From assembly GCF_000198775.1 (NCBI RefSeq), contig NC_014718.1, forward strand, positions 469,881-533,880: a stretch of DNA of 64,000 bases, written 5' to 3'. This document shows positions 59,901 to 64,000 of this stretch, in pieces. The notes beneath the pieces were generated by a model. It was not told the origin of the DNA and did no database searches. It saw only the letters and a program-made list of their open reading frames with translations. The position numbers were made by a program, and so were the translations under genes. Position 1 is the first letter of the stretch, and each line of letters starts with the position of its first letter. This DNA comes from Mycetohabitans rhizoxinica HKI 454 (lineage in GTDB: Bacteria > Pseudomonadota > Gammaproteobacteria > Burkholderiales > Burkholderiaceae).

Positions 59901-61628
59901 GTCCAGCACCGTGCGATCGGTCAAGGCCGCCCCACCCAGCGCCGCCCGGCCCGCTGCATCCGCCAACACAATGTTCGGCGCCGCATCCGCGAGAATATGC
60001 GCGAGCCGCTCGCCTGGATAACTTGGATCGAGCGGCACATATGCCCCACCCGCCTTCAGGATCGCCAGCAGCCCCACCACCATCGCAGGACTGCGCTGCA
60101 CACAGATCGCCACCCGGGCATCCGGCATAACACCCAACTCAATCAGCTGATGCGCCAGACGGTTGGCCCGCGCATTCAGCTCAGCGTAACTGAGCGTTTG
60201 CTCCTCGTAGACCAACGCCATCGCCTCGGGCGTGTGCTCCACTTGCGCTTCAAACAGCTGGTGAATACATTGGTGCGCCGGATAGTCCTGTTGCGTCGCG
60301 TTCCATTCGATCAGCAGTCGATGCCGTTCCTCAGTATCGAGCAGGTCTATTTCACCAATTGGTTGCGTGACGTCAGCGGCCAGCGCTTGCATAAACCGGA
60401 CAAACCGACACCGATGCGCCTCAAGCTCTTCCGCCGTGTAGCATGCAGGATTCACGTCAAAGTCAATCCGTAATTGAGGGTTATCTGGCGTCCAATAGAC
60501 CGCAAGCATCAAATCCTCGACCGGACCATTAAGCAGATTATGATTCGACGACGGGTACCCATCGAACGATAGATCGTAGTCAAACGGCATCACGTTGACT
60601 GTGGCGCCAAATAGTGCCTGTCCAGGCATGAGCTCAAGCTTGCGCCGCAGCGCTTCGCTCGGATAACGTTGATACCGGAAGCCACGTTGGATCTGCGTAG
60701 CCTGCTGCAGCAACGATGCTAAGGTCATCTTCGCTTCGAACGTGAACCGCAGTGGAACTGTATTAGAAACCACACCAGGAATATGTCGATTCGCGCCTAG
60801 GCGAGCGGTCACCGGCAAGCCTAGCGCCACATCTTGGGCTCTGGTCATCCGATGCAAATACGTAGCTAACGCGGCCGTTAAAAACTGGGCTAGCCGGCCC
60901 ACATCTGACGCAGCGTCGCCCAGCGCCTGGGTCGCCAGATAAGCTGTCTGACGCAACCGGTGCTGTAAAGCCGGGGCGGCACGGCCTGCCAGCGTCGCAG
61001 GCACAGGCCAGTGGGCGCAGTGTTTGAGCCAATACGCTTCGTCCTTCTCTCGTTGGGCGGAAGCTCGGTATTGCGCATCGCTTTCTAACAGCTTCAAGAC
61101 CGAGCCAAATGTGCAGGGCGCTGGCTCACGCTCCGCGCACAGCGCGCTGTACACTTGCGCAACACGCTGCGCGATGAGCACAGCACCATAGCCATCCATC
61201 ATGATATGGTGATAGCGCTGATACCAAATCCACTGCTTGGGCGCCACTTTCAGCAACGCATACTGAAAAAGCGGCCCTTGCATCAGATCCACCGGCTCTT
61301 CATAATCGGTACGCATCCACGCCTGGGCCACTGCCTGGGACTCGGCTTCTGCCGTCAGATTCAGCACCGGCATCGACCATGCCGGTGAGCCGATCCTTTG
61401 CCGCAGACCTGCTTCACTTTCAACAAATTGCAGGCGCAAGCTGTCCGCTTCATCGATCACCTGCCGCAATGCCGCCTCAAACACTGTGGGATCGATCGCA
61501 CCTTCAATGACCGTGTACTGGGCGATGTTGTAGACCGGGCTGCCGGAATGAAGCTGCTGGGCAAGCCAGATCTCCGTTTGCGCCGAAGAAAGGGGGTAAG
61601 TGGTTAGAGAAATCGCGCCAGCAGACAT
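41928..61628 (-). CDS. Giant six-module NRPS with C-terminal thioesterase
   Basis: About 6566 residues from ATG 61628 (GGAG upstream; the frame extends to 61703). Domain order: starter C (HHIMMDG), A1-T1, then five C-A-T units (each C with HHIVSDGWS), then a type I TE (GWSFGG) near 42430. TSGSTG boxes of A1-A6 lie near 59810, 56640, 53480, 50310, 47140 and 43990. Codes read by eye: A1 DAFWIGGTF (Val), A2 DAFTIAAVC (Phe-like aromatic), A3 DPRSLSQMA (unassigned), A4 and A6 DAFFLGVTY (Ile-like), A5 DLYNNALTY (Ala-like). No E, methylation or dual E/C domain is seen, so an all-L hexapeptide released or cyclised by the TE is predicted. Modules share long near-identical tracts. Product name not assigned. 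Confidence 0.97.
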   Translation of the reverse strand: MSAGAISLTTYPLSSAQTEIWLAQQLHSGSPVYNIAQYTVIEGAIDPTVFEAALRQVIDEADSLRLQFVESEAGLRQRIGSPAWSMPVLNLTAEAESQAVAQAWMRTDYEEPVDLMQGPLFQYALLKVAPKQWIWYQRYHHIMMDGYGAVLIAQRVAQVYSALCAEREPAPCTFGSVLKLLESDAQYRASAQREKDEAYWLKHCAHWPVPATLAGRAAPALQHRLRQTAYLATQALGDAASDVGRLAQFLTAALATYLHRMTRAQDVALGLPVTARLGANRHIPGVVSNTVPLRFTFEAKMTLASLLQQATQIQRGFRYQRYPSEALRRKLELMPGQALFGATVNVMPFDYDLSFDGYPSSNHNLLNGPVEDLMLAVYWTPDNPQLRIDFDVNPACYTAEELEAHRCRFVRFMQALAADVTQPIGEIDLLDTEERHRLLIEWNATQQDYPAHQCIHQLFEAQVEHTPEAMALVYEEQTLSYAELNARANRLAHQLIELGVMPDARVAICVQRSPAMVVGLLAILKAGGAYVPLDPSYPGERLAHILADAAPNIVLADAAGRAALGGAALTDRTVLDPNWLPAQAETNPVVPDLASRHLAYVIYTSGSTGMPKGVMVEHRSIARLVINNGYLDVGAADRVALAANPAFDASTFEVWAPLLNGAAAVVISRDTVLNPAAFAQTLQEQRISILWLTVGLFNQLFIELGPVFPQLKALIVGGDALDANVVAQVLQGTPPQQLINGYGPTESTTFTTTYRIDAIREDTLSIPIGRPIANTQIYLLDAYKQPVPLGAVGELYIGGAGVARGYLNRPELTAERFVRDPFVDEADARMYKTGDLARYLPDGNLEFLGRNDHQVKIRGFRIELGEIEACLAQHAQVRDAVVLAVGEGPDKRLVAYVVAEPDDALAGMLRTHVAAALPEYMVPSAFVRLDALPLTPNGKLDRRALPAPSADAFAHQAYEAPQGELEIMLAEIWTELLGVEPVGRHDNFFALGGHSLLAVRLMNRVAALGITLPLATLFAAPTLAGLAAVLEAQRASDGAALPAITPVSRDGALPLSFAQQRLWFFAQLGGASDTYHMPMALRLRGTLNRVAWQQALDVLWARHEALRSVFISVEGQPQVQLLPAEAGMPMTWHDLRGVSDAATQLAQLSAEAAQAPFDLACGPLMRACGIQVADDEYVMLLVQHHIVSDGWSVGVLVRELNTLYRAACDGQTDPLPALTIQYPDYAAWQRQWLSGERLKAQSEYWRTQLADAPVLLTLPTDRPRPAQQSFEGAYVPIQIDALTTQALKRWSQAQGATLFMTVLAAWSAVLARLSGQEDLVIGTASANRHHPQIEPLIGFFVNTLALRMDVSGEPSAAQLLERVRRTTLGAQAHQDVPFEQVVEIVQPPRRLDHTPLFQVMFAWQSNERAVWDLPEVEVTPADWAYDVVKFDLDLHLYESGEEMVGALGYATALFDRATIERHIGYLQTTLQAMAADASHPVTRVELLSPAERTLLLQTWNTTQRDYPAHQCIHQLFEAQVEHTPEAMALVYEEQTLSYAELNARANRLAHQLIELGVMPDARVAICVQRSPAMVVGLLAILKAGGAYVPLDPSYPGERLAHILADAAPNIVLADAAGRAALGGAALTDRTVLDPNWLPAQAETNPVVPDLTSRHLAYVIYTSGSTGTPKGVMVEHRGVVNLAQAQIACFDVHATSRIVQFASFSFDASVFEIFMALGCGASLHLPSDGVRYDRYRLWQYLTECGITHVTLPPALLQEGRDLPRLNQPLTAILAGEAPSVALFHNLMNQGVVVFNAYGPTETTVCVSAWRGLNLFNGKVLPIGRPLANTRVYLLDAHGQPVPLGAVGELYIGGAGVARGYLNRPELTAERFVRDPFASEPDARMYKTGDLARYLPDGNLEFLGRNDHQVKIRGFRIELGEIETCLVQHAQVHEAVVLAMGEGQDKRLVAYVVTEPDEQLANTLRTHVAAVLPEYMVPSAFVRLDALPLTPNGKLDRRALPAPSADAFAHQAYEAPQGELEIMLAEIWTELLGVEPVGRHDNFFALGGHSLLAVRLMNRVAALGITLPLATLFAAPTLAGLAAVLEAQRASDGAALPAITPVSRDGALPLSFAQQRLWFFAQLGGASDTYHMPMALRLRGTLNRVAWQQALDVLWARHEALRSVFISVEGQPQVQLLPAEAGMPMTWHDLRGVRDAEAQLVRLSAEAAQVPFDLTCGPLMRACGVQLANDEYVMLLVQHHIVSDGWSIGVLARELNTLYRAACDGQADPLPALTIQYPDYAAWQRQWLSGERLQAQSEYWRTQLADAPVLLTLPTDRPRPAQQSFAGACVPIRIDAQTTRKLKRLSQAQGATLFMTVLAAWSAVLARLSGQEDLTIGTASANRHHPQIEPLIGFFVNTLALRLDVSGEPSAAQLLERVRRTTLGAQAHQDVPFEQVVEIVQPPRRLDHTPLFQVMFVWQSNERAVWDLPEVEVTPVDWAYDVAKFDLNLHLSEAGGEMVGVLHYATALFDCATIERHIGYLQTMLQAMAADASHPVTRVELLSPAERTLLLQTWNATQRDYPAHQCIHQLFEAQVERTPEATALVYENQTLSYAELNDKANQLAHYLRALDVGPEVVVGLCAERSLEAIIGLLGILKAGGAYLPLDPSHPAERLASMLRQASVAVLVTQSHLEARLPEIQARRIDLDTDWAKIAACPKTRLDSGVTAEHLAYMIYTSGSTGQPKGVMHSHRGVVNYLSFLTRHYAITCADTILNITGLAFDPCVRDLFGPLTAGARVIILPNEQAKEPGRYLSAIRERSVTKLLSITPSFLRSLCETVPAGPIASSLNTILTSGEPLEASVCEQVHKAFGLQVTVVNQYGPSECTMASTWFKADAQQEGRVPIGRPVPNVRVYVLGRHLEPLPIGVTGELYIAGAGVARGYINQPELSAERFIPSPFGPGERLYRTGDLARWRLDGQLEYIGRLDQQIKIRGFRIEPGEIEAALVKHPSIAQSVVVSREDHPGDRRLVAYWVAADGGAMTPVELKAYLSQTLPDYMVPVAFVQLDTLPLTLSGKLNQRALPAPDSAAFALQVYEAPQGELETTLAAIWSELLSVKRVGRHDNFFALGGHSLLAVRLMNRVAALGITLPLATLFAAPTLAGLAAVLEARASDSAALPAITPVSRDGALPLSFAQQRLWFFAQLDSASDTYHMPMALRLRGTLNPIAWQQALDALWARHEALRSVFVSVDGQPQVQLLPAETGMPMTWHDLRGVSDAATQLVQLSAEAAQAPFDLACGPLMRACGIQVADDEYVMLLVQHHIVSDGWSVGVLVRELNTLYRAACDGQTDPLPALTIQYPDYAAWQRQWLSGERLKAQSEYWRTQLADAPVLLTLPTDRPRPAQQSFEGAYVPIQIDAQTTQALKRWSQAQGATLFMTVLAAWSAVLARLSGQEDLVIGTASANRHHPQIEPLIGFFVNTLALRMDVSGEPSATQLLERVRRTALEAQAHQDLPFEQVVEIVQPPRRLEHTPLFQVMFVWQSNERAVWDLPEVEVTPAKWAYDVVKFDLDLHLYESGEEIVGALGYATALFDRATIERHIGYLQTTLQAMAADASHPVTRVELLSPAERTLLLQTWNATQRDYPAHQCIHQLFEAQVARTPEATALVYEDQTLSYAELNARANRLAHQLIELGVVPDARVAICVQRSPALVVGLLAILKAGGAYVPLDPTYPSERLAHILVDAAPSIVLADAAGRAALGEAALAECTVLDPATVPALPDTNPSVASLTSRHLAYVIYTSGSTGVPKGVMVHHQGVVRLVRNTDYIKVEPGAVFALASNLAFDATTFEIWTPLLNGARIEVIERETLLSPAMLSRKLKQSGVTVLFLTTALFNQMVKEKVEAFSDLHYLLFGGENADPRCVFRVLQQAKPRHLLHVYGPTETVTYASWYEVSNVKQDTSIPIGRPIANTRIYLLDRYGQPVPLGAVGELYIGGAGVARGYLNRPELTAERFVHDPFASEPDARMYKTGDLARYLPDGNLEFLGRNDHQVKIRGFRIELGEIETCLAQHTQVRDAVVLATGEGQDKRLVAYVVADPDDALAGTLRTHVAAALPEYMVPSAFVRLDALPLTPNGKLDRRALPAPSADAFAHQAYEVPQGELETTLAAIWSELLSVNRVGRHDNFFALGGHSLLAVRLMNRVAALGIALPLATLFAAPTLAGLAAVLEAQRASDGAALPAITPVSRDGALPLSFAQQRLWFLAQLDGGSDTYHMSMALRLRGALNRVAWQQALDALWARHEALRSVFISVEGQPQVQLLPAEAGMPMTWHDLRGVSDAATQLAQFSAEAAQAPFDLACGPLMRACGIQVADDEYVMLLVQHHIVSDGWSVGVLVRELNTLYRAACDGQTDPLPALTIQYPDYAAWQRQWLSGERLKAQSEYWRTQLADAPVLLTLPTDRPRPAQQSFEGAYVPIQIDAQTTQALKHWSQAQGATLFMTVLAAWSAVLARLSGQEDLVIGTASANRHHPQIEPLIGFFVNTLALRMDVSGEPSATQLLERVRRTALEAQAHQDLPFEQVVEIVQPPRRLDHTPLFQVMFAWQSNERAVWDLPALEVTPADLAYDVAKFDLDLHLYEAGGEIVGALGYATALFDRATIERHVGYLQTMLQAMAADAAYPVTRVELLSPAERTLLLQTWNATQRDYPAHQCIHQLFEAQAERMPEAIALVYEDQALSYTELNARANRLAHQLIELGVVPNARVAICVQRSPAMVVGLLAILKAGGAYVPLDPSYPGERLAHILMDAAPDIVLADAAGQVALGDAALAHRTVLDPNRLPAQRETNPSVPALTSRHLAYVIYTSGSTGIPKGVMVEHAQTVNFLFWALQTFTSAETQHTLLATSISFDLSIYECFVPLAQGSTVHLVEDALALMHHAQPVSLINTVPSALQSLLAHQADLSSAVTINMAGEPLKASLIKQVFEKTPVQRLCNLYGPSESTTYSTWLSIQRGAPFIESIGRPIANTRIYLLDRYGQPVPLGAVGELYIGGAGVARGYLNRPELTAERFVHDPFASEPDARMYKTGDLARYLPDGNLEFLGRNDHQVKIRGFRIELGEIETCLAQHTQVRDAVVLATGEGQDKRLVAYVVADPDDALAGTLRTHVAAALPEYMVPSAFVRLDALPLTPNGKLDRRALPAPSADAFAHQAYEVPQGELETTLAAIWSELLSVNRVGRHDNFFALGGHSLLAVRLMNRVAALGIALPLATLFAAPTLAGLAAVLEAQRASDGAALPAITPVSRDGALPLSFAQQRLWFLAQLDGGSDTYHMPMALRLRGTLNPIAWQQALDALWARHEALRSVFVSVDGQPQVQLLPAEAGMPMTWHDLRGVSDAATQLVQLSAEAAQAPFDLACGPLMRACGIQVADDEYVMLLVQHHIVSDGWSVGVLVRELNMLYRAACDGQTDPLPALTIQYPDYAAWQRQWLSGERLKAQSEYWRTQLADAPVLLTLPTDRPRPAQQSFAGAHVPIRIDAQTTRELKRLSQAQGATLFMTVLAAWSAVLARLSGQEDLVIGTASANRHHPQIEPLIGFFVNTLALRMDVSGEPSATQLLERVRRTALEAQAHQDLPFEQVVEIVQPPRRLDHTPLFQVMFVWQSNERGTWALPGLEVTSAGRDHEVAKFDLNLHMHEVGGEMIGVLHYATALFDHATIERHVGYLQTMLQAMAADTSHPVTRVDLLSPAERTLLLQTWNATQRDYPAHQCIHQLFEAQAERMPEAIALVYEDQALSYTELNARANRLAHQLIELGVVPNARVAICVQRSPAMVVGLLAILKAGGAYVPLDPSYPGERLAHILMDAVPDIVLADAAGRAALGGAALAECTVLDPNRLPAQAETNPVVPDLTSRHLAYVIYTSGSTGVPKGVMVHHQGVVRLVRNTDYIKVEPGAVFALASNLAFDATTFEIWTPLLNGARIEVIERETLLSPAMLSRKLKQSGVTVLFLTTALFNQMVKEKVEAFSDLHYLLFGGENADPRCVFRVLQQAKPRHLLHVYGPTETVTYASWYEVSNVKQDTSIPIGRPIANTRIYLLDRYGQPVPLGAVGELYIGGAGVARGYLNRPELTAERFVHDPFASEPDARMYKTGDLARYLPDGNLEFLGRNDHQVKIRGFRIELGEIEACLAQHTQVRDAVVLATGEGQDKRLVAYVVADPDDALAGTLRTHVAAALPEYMVPSAFVRLDALPLTPNGKLDRRALPAPSADAFAHQAYEAPQGELETTLAQIWSELLGVEQVSRHDNFFALGGHSLLAVQMISRSRTALGISIPMPVLFEAPTLAALAQRVSAQENVRDESFAVLLPIQPHGARPALFCVHPVTGLSWHYRGLVSHLEADQPVYGLQARGLDGGSSPALTIEAMALDYIQQIRCIQPHGPYYLLGWSFGGKVVHSMATQLEQQGERVALLAVLDATPGHVQLDNKPELAEDDFYHLFVRHAVGSLSETGHYLWDKTRAVFQNNVQLAQRFSPRICGGDMLFFRAAVAQNAWTQPISPEVWQPYVLGNIEVHDIACQHYDMELPVPTAHIGRILRQKLNMLQGEQKSDNKEETLI
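42940..44030. repeat. 1.1-kb near-identical tract, module 6 copy (partner 49252-50342)
   Basis: Offset 6312 bases from the module 4 copy. It covers almost the whole adenylation core of A6, including all specificity residues. Only single-base differences were seen in the compared central parts (for example at about 43920 against 50232). Similarity breaks abruptly at about 44032/50344. Confidence 0.85.
45745..46680. repeat. 0.93-kb near-identical tract, module 5/6 junction (partner 48889-49824)
   Basis: Offset 3144 bases. It covers the end of the A domain, the T domain and the start of the following C domain. The identity stops precisely at the variable A-domain core (GGACGCCCAATA at 46669 and 49813), so the shared part excludes the specificity region. 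Confidence 0.85.
49252..50342. repeat. 1.1-kb near-identical tract, module 4 copy (partner 42940-44030)
   Basis: Second copy of the duplicated A-domain core; predicts the same Ile-like amino acid at positions 4 and 6 of the peptide. Confidence 0.85.
55069..55720. repeat. 0.65-kb near-identical tract (partner 58228-58879)
   Basis: Offset 3159 bases, linking the T2-C3 region with the T1-C2 region. A further tract with the same offset joins 56640-57130 with 59799-60290 (N-terminal parts of A2 and A1). Confidence 0.75.
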
Positions 61629-62048
61629 CACATGGACTCCAAATTTGATCAATGATTTATTCGATTTCAAGGGCGTGAGTCCACCTATCCCCTCACGCGT
61701 CACACATAACCGCCTCGTCTCCGGGCAATCGCTTTGGTTTACCGCGGGGTGTCTTCACCAAGCTGATCCGGATCAAGTCTGTACCCCGTTTTCGCACCTG
61801 GCTCCTCCGGCGGAATCGGACATTATTTGAGTAACCAGTTCTTGTCAACAAATTGAAAGCCATTTGGTAATTTCGCGCTTATCATTAAGATACTTAACTA
61901 ACATCGGAAAATTTTACAAAACATGGATGACGGATTCTTGTCTCTGATTGCCGCAGGAGGAGGAGTAAGGTGGATCTCACGGGCCTGCGGCATTGAATTG
62001 CCAAAGTGGAAAATGCACGCATTTCTCAGCAGCCGGGAAAACCCACAA
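61629..62048. other. Upstream region of the giant NRPS
   Basis: No gene supported. This stretch must hold the NRPS promoter; 61830-61920 is AT-rich. I could not choose a single promoter. Confidence 0.3.
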
Positions 62049-62150
62049 ATGAATTGCACGTCAGCAGTTGGTGTGGATATCGCAAAGGCCGTGTTTGTGC
62101 GGCCTGCAAGTCGCCTACATTTCAGTTTCACAGGAGAAGGTATGACCTGA
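62049..62150 (+). mobile_element. IS110-family transposase N-terminal scrap
   Basis: From ATG 62049: MNCTSAVGVDIAKAVFV, the start of IS110-family DEDD transposases ('V-G-V-D-I-A-K'). The catalytic Asp of the first block is present but the frame ends after 33 codons. Confidence 0.55.
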
Positions 62151-62740
62151 CGAAACCGGTTGTTTATCAACCGTCCTCTACCGGGACATGCGGAGCGGGT
62201 AACGGCTCAGTGCGAAGCGCTGGGGATAACGTAGCCACCGGATAACCGGCACGCCAAGCTGTGAGGCAAGACGGAATCTGCCAGTACGAAGGCGCTGAGG
62301 AGCAAAAGATGAGCAGGTACGACCAACATAGGCGAACTTCCGTTTAAACGTCGTGACCTTTGGAACTTGCTGAGAAAAGAGTCCCTCCGCCCAAAGATTT
62401 ATGCAAAACAGGGTAAGCTCATCGTGCTGCCGACAACGGCAAGCGAACCGCAAAGAACGCTGTTGGCGCGGTAAGGATAAAGAAAAGCGGAAAAACGAAT
62501 GCCCATCTGTAATGGACAGAATACGGGGTAAGACATTGCTCGGCACCAGAGAGGGCAGACTATCAACAGCAACTTAGAAATGGCTCCTCTCCACTTTGTG
62601 GAAACTTGAGAGAAACGACGACGTTCAAGCCGATATTGCATTGCGTGGACTACTGGCATAAATTTTTCCCTCCTTCAACGCTTCTTGCTCGCTCCCAATA
62701 TACGTATTGTCGAATGGGAAATGATTGGCAAATCGGCTCA
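62151..62740. other. Unassigned stretch, possibly structured RNA (group II intron-like?)
   Basis: No protein-coding signal. Much of it is rich in GAA/AAGCG/GGTAAG-type tracts (for example 62425-62490) and short inverted repeats, reminiscent of the 5' ribozyme part of a group II intron. No reverse transcriptase is present. Weak impression only. Confidence 0.2.
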
Positions 62741-63310
62741 TTGTTGCGCTGAAACATAAAGGCCTCGTTGTGCAATGCACGACATGTGGAGCAACAAGCT
62801 CCCGAGTACACGCAAAGTACTGACGACGCGTTGAGGACCTGCCGTGTAGTGGCCATCGCGCCACGCAGCAAATGCAGATTCGGCGCTTTCACTGCGAGAA
62901 CAGAACGTATCGTTGACAAAGATTTGCCGAAAGCCTTCCGTTTTTGTCGCACGCCATCAACACCGCACGGCCAGAAGCAAACCATCCCGACATCGCCGCT
63001 GACCATGGTTGGCGGCGATGCCGAGGCATTAAGACACGCTTATCACTATGGCACCCTACTGGTCGATCTGGAGAAATGCCGACCACTGGACCTGCTGCCA
63101 GAGCGCAATGCAACGACAGGGACGAGTCGGCTAAGCGGCCATCACGCAGTGCAGTGGGTGTCACGCGATCGCGCTGGCGTCTACGCCAAAGGCGTTACGC
63201 GTGGCGCACCGTGAGCAATACAAGTGGCCAGCAAGTGGCATCTGTTGAAGGATCTTGAAGACCCCATTGCACGCGCGCTGGGCCGCTTCCACAGCATATA
63301 ATTGACGCTG
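62740..63310 (+). mobile_element. ISL3-family transposase remnant
   Basis: Plus-strand pieces in two frames: VVQCTTCGATSSRVHAKY and RRVEDLPCSGH (zinc-finger-like N-terminus), RRFHCENRTYR, then YHYGTLLVDLEKCRPLDLLP, VQWVSRDRAGVYAKGVTRGA and IQVASKWHLLKDLEDP. This is the ISL3 transposase core, with its 'W-V-S-R-D-R-A-x-x-Y-A' block. Frameshifts and missing segments make it inactive. Confidence 0.75.
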
Positions 63311-63459
63311 ATCCACAGTACAGGCTTCACACAAAGTGGGGAAGAGCCATTTTCAACGTGCTGCTGGCGCTGCGACGCCGCAGCTGGCTACGGCGTGGTT
63401 GAGCAATTGAACCGTTAAGCAACGCCCCTATAACAAGCCCACCGAGAGTCACCAGTACC

Positions 63460-63726
63460 ATGGTCGGCGCAGTCTTCGGCGAACTGCTCGGCAATCAAAA
63501 CCGCCGCGGCCCTGAGCGCGATACCACCACCGTGATCAGCGCCCTTAGCCGCACCATCGCCAACAATAGAATCGGCCAGCAATACGCATAGCCTATCTTT
63601 ACCGACTATCAGATCGTCGCGTCGTTCAGTAGCGACACATCTTCTACATTCGACGTGCTACCGCCCGGCAGCTTGCGTCCCAGCGATCTTGTCAAAATCG
63701 ACGGCAATCGGTTGACGCATTACTGA
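63460..63726 (+). pseudogene. Glycine-zipper (17-kDa antigen/SlyB-like) protein, in-frame stop
   Basis: The frame from about 63442 reads MVGAVFGELLGNQNRRGPER then RTIANNRIGQQYA, stop (TAG 63589-63591), then DYQIVASFSSDTSSTFDVLP and SLRPSDLVKIDGNRL to TGA at 63724. The first part resembles the 'G-A-V-x-G-G-L-L-G-N-Q-I-G' glycine zipper of SlyB/17-kDa surface antigens; several Gly are replaced. The N-terminal lipoprotein signal is missing. Confidence 0.5.
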
Positions 63727-63736
63727 CCACGCTCGC

Positions 63737-63952
63737 TCACGCGTCTTCCCCTACGTCGTTCGGGGCAGGCAGTGGTTCCTGCCCTGCGTTGGTGGGTGGG
63801 GGCGGATGCCCTGTCATCGTCGCCTTCTGCGCTCCGGTGAGTCGGCGATCCGCCGCGGTCGGCACGTCAAGGCGTTGCCGTGGCGCGCCTGCCGGTTGCG
63901 GAGATCGCGCCTCACCCGGCTTCGCCGGTGCATCATTTGGCTTTCGTTCCAT
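63737..63952 (-). CDS. Small Pro-rich hypothetical protein
   Basis: 71 residues from ATG 63952 with GAGGAG at a good distance upstream. The sequence is hydrophilic and Pro/Ala-rich (for example GHPPPPTNAGQEPLPAPNDV) with no membrane segment. It is probably disordered and has no known function. The strong ribosome binding site is the main support. Confidence 0.45.
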   Translation of the reverse strand: MERKPNDAPAKPGEARSPQPAGAPRQRLDVPTAADRRLTGAQKATMTGHPPPPTNAGQEPLPAPNDVGEDA

Positions 63953-64000
63953 CAGTCGTGCTCCTCAATCTAAAAACCCGTGTCGGTCGAGCCCAGTGCG

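Noticed and set aside
42940..60290. Regularly spaced repeats that might suggest an array
   Set aside because: The repeats are coding module segments of 0.6-1.1 kb, not short direct repeats with spacers; no CRISPR array is present in the window.
42831..61607. Many plus-strand open frames of 60-294 codons inside the giant NRPS gene, repeated at about 3.15-kb spacing
   Set aside because: They are antisense shadows of the GC-rich NRPS frame, have Arg/His/Gln-rich composition typical of such shadows, and repeat only because the modules repeat.
1..64000. tRNA or rRNA genes
   Set aside because: No cloverleaf-like or T-loop (GGTTCGAATCC-type) sequence was noticed on reading; none can be supported without a dedicated scan.

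Overview
The window looks like a piece of a beta-proteobacterial genome of the Burkholderia sensu lato group. My best guess is a Mycetohabitans-like (former Burkholderia rhizoxinica group) endofungal symbiont. The support is an hpnI-hpnJ-hpnK-hpnL hopanoid block, a Burkholderia-type glpF-glpK operon, waaC, DUF4148/DUF1488-type proteins, very large NRPS genes, many decayed pseudogenes and IS scraps (as in a host-restricted genome), and a eukaryote-like F-box protein. The genus is inferred from gene content, not from a search.

Layout. 1-6563 (-): 5' part of an NRPS that runs off the left edge (C-A-T, C-A-T, start of a dual E/C domain). 6.6-11.5 kb: a pseudogene field (MFS transporter, IS3 orfA, integrase, DUF4148, Aer-type chemoreceptor, MocR regulator) plus one possible secreted protein. 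11.6-12.3 kb: two small genes. 12.35-17.0 kb (-): hpnI-J-K-L, a tightly packed hopanoid-modification operon. 17.1-20.4 kb: an NRPS scrap, an F-box protein gene and ISL3/IS3 remnants. 20.4-32.1 kb: an unusual RiPP locus. 32.2-34.4 kb: decayed integrase/gamma-mobile-trio-like genes. 34.4-38.0 kb: waaC, a broken GNAT gene, a membrane metallophosphoesterase and a small conserved-looking ORF. 38.4-40.6 kb (-): glpF-glpK with a GlpR-type operator upstream of glpK. 41.0-61.6 kb (-): an NRPS scrap, then one giant six-module NRPS gene ending in a thioesterase. 61.9-64.0 kb: IS110 and ISL3 remnants, a broken glycine-zipper gene and a small ORF.

The most interesting system is the RiPP locus at 20.4-32.1 kb. 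One operon (+) encodes TfuA, YcaO, a 2OG-Fe(II) oxygenase, a ketopantoate-reductase-like enzyme, a ThiS/MoaD-like sulfur carrier, a rhodanese-ThiF fusion and a methyltransferase. A facing operon (-) encodes a Nif11-leader precursor peptide and a second YcaO. A divergently transcribed gene encodes a class II lanthionine synthetase (LanM). The predicted core, TPMAAALIK, has no Cys. It resembles the N-terminal half of the thioviridamide core (SVMAAAASIALHC, from memory). The gene set therefore reads as a Nif11-leader thioamide peptide pathway: LanM would dehydrate Thr1, leader removal would expose a 2-oxobutyryl cap that the reductase could reduce, and YcaO/TfuA would thioamidate the backbone with sulfur from the dedicated ThiS/ThiF-rhodanese relay. 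The product is inference; the gene families and the core sequence are seen directly. No peptidase or exporter for this peptide is visible in the window.

The six-module NRPS contains long near-identical tracts between modules, including a duplicated Ile-type A domain and one A domain of clearly different ancestry. This suggests recent recombination or module shuffling.
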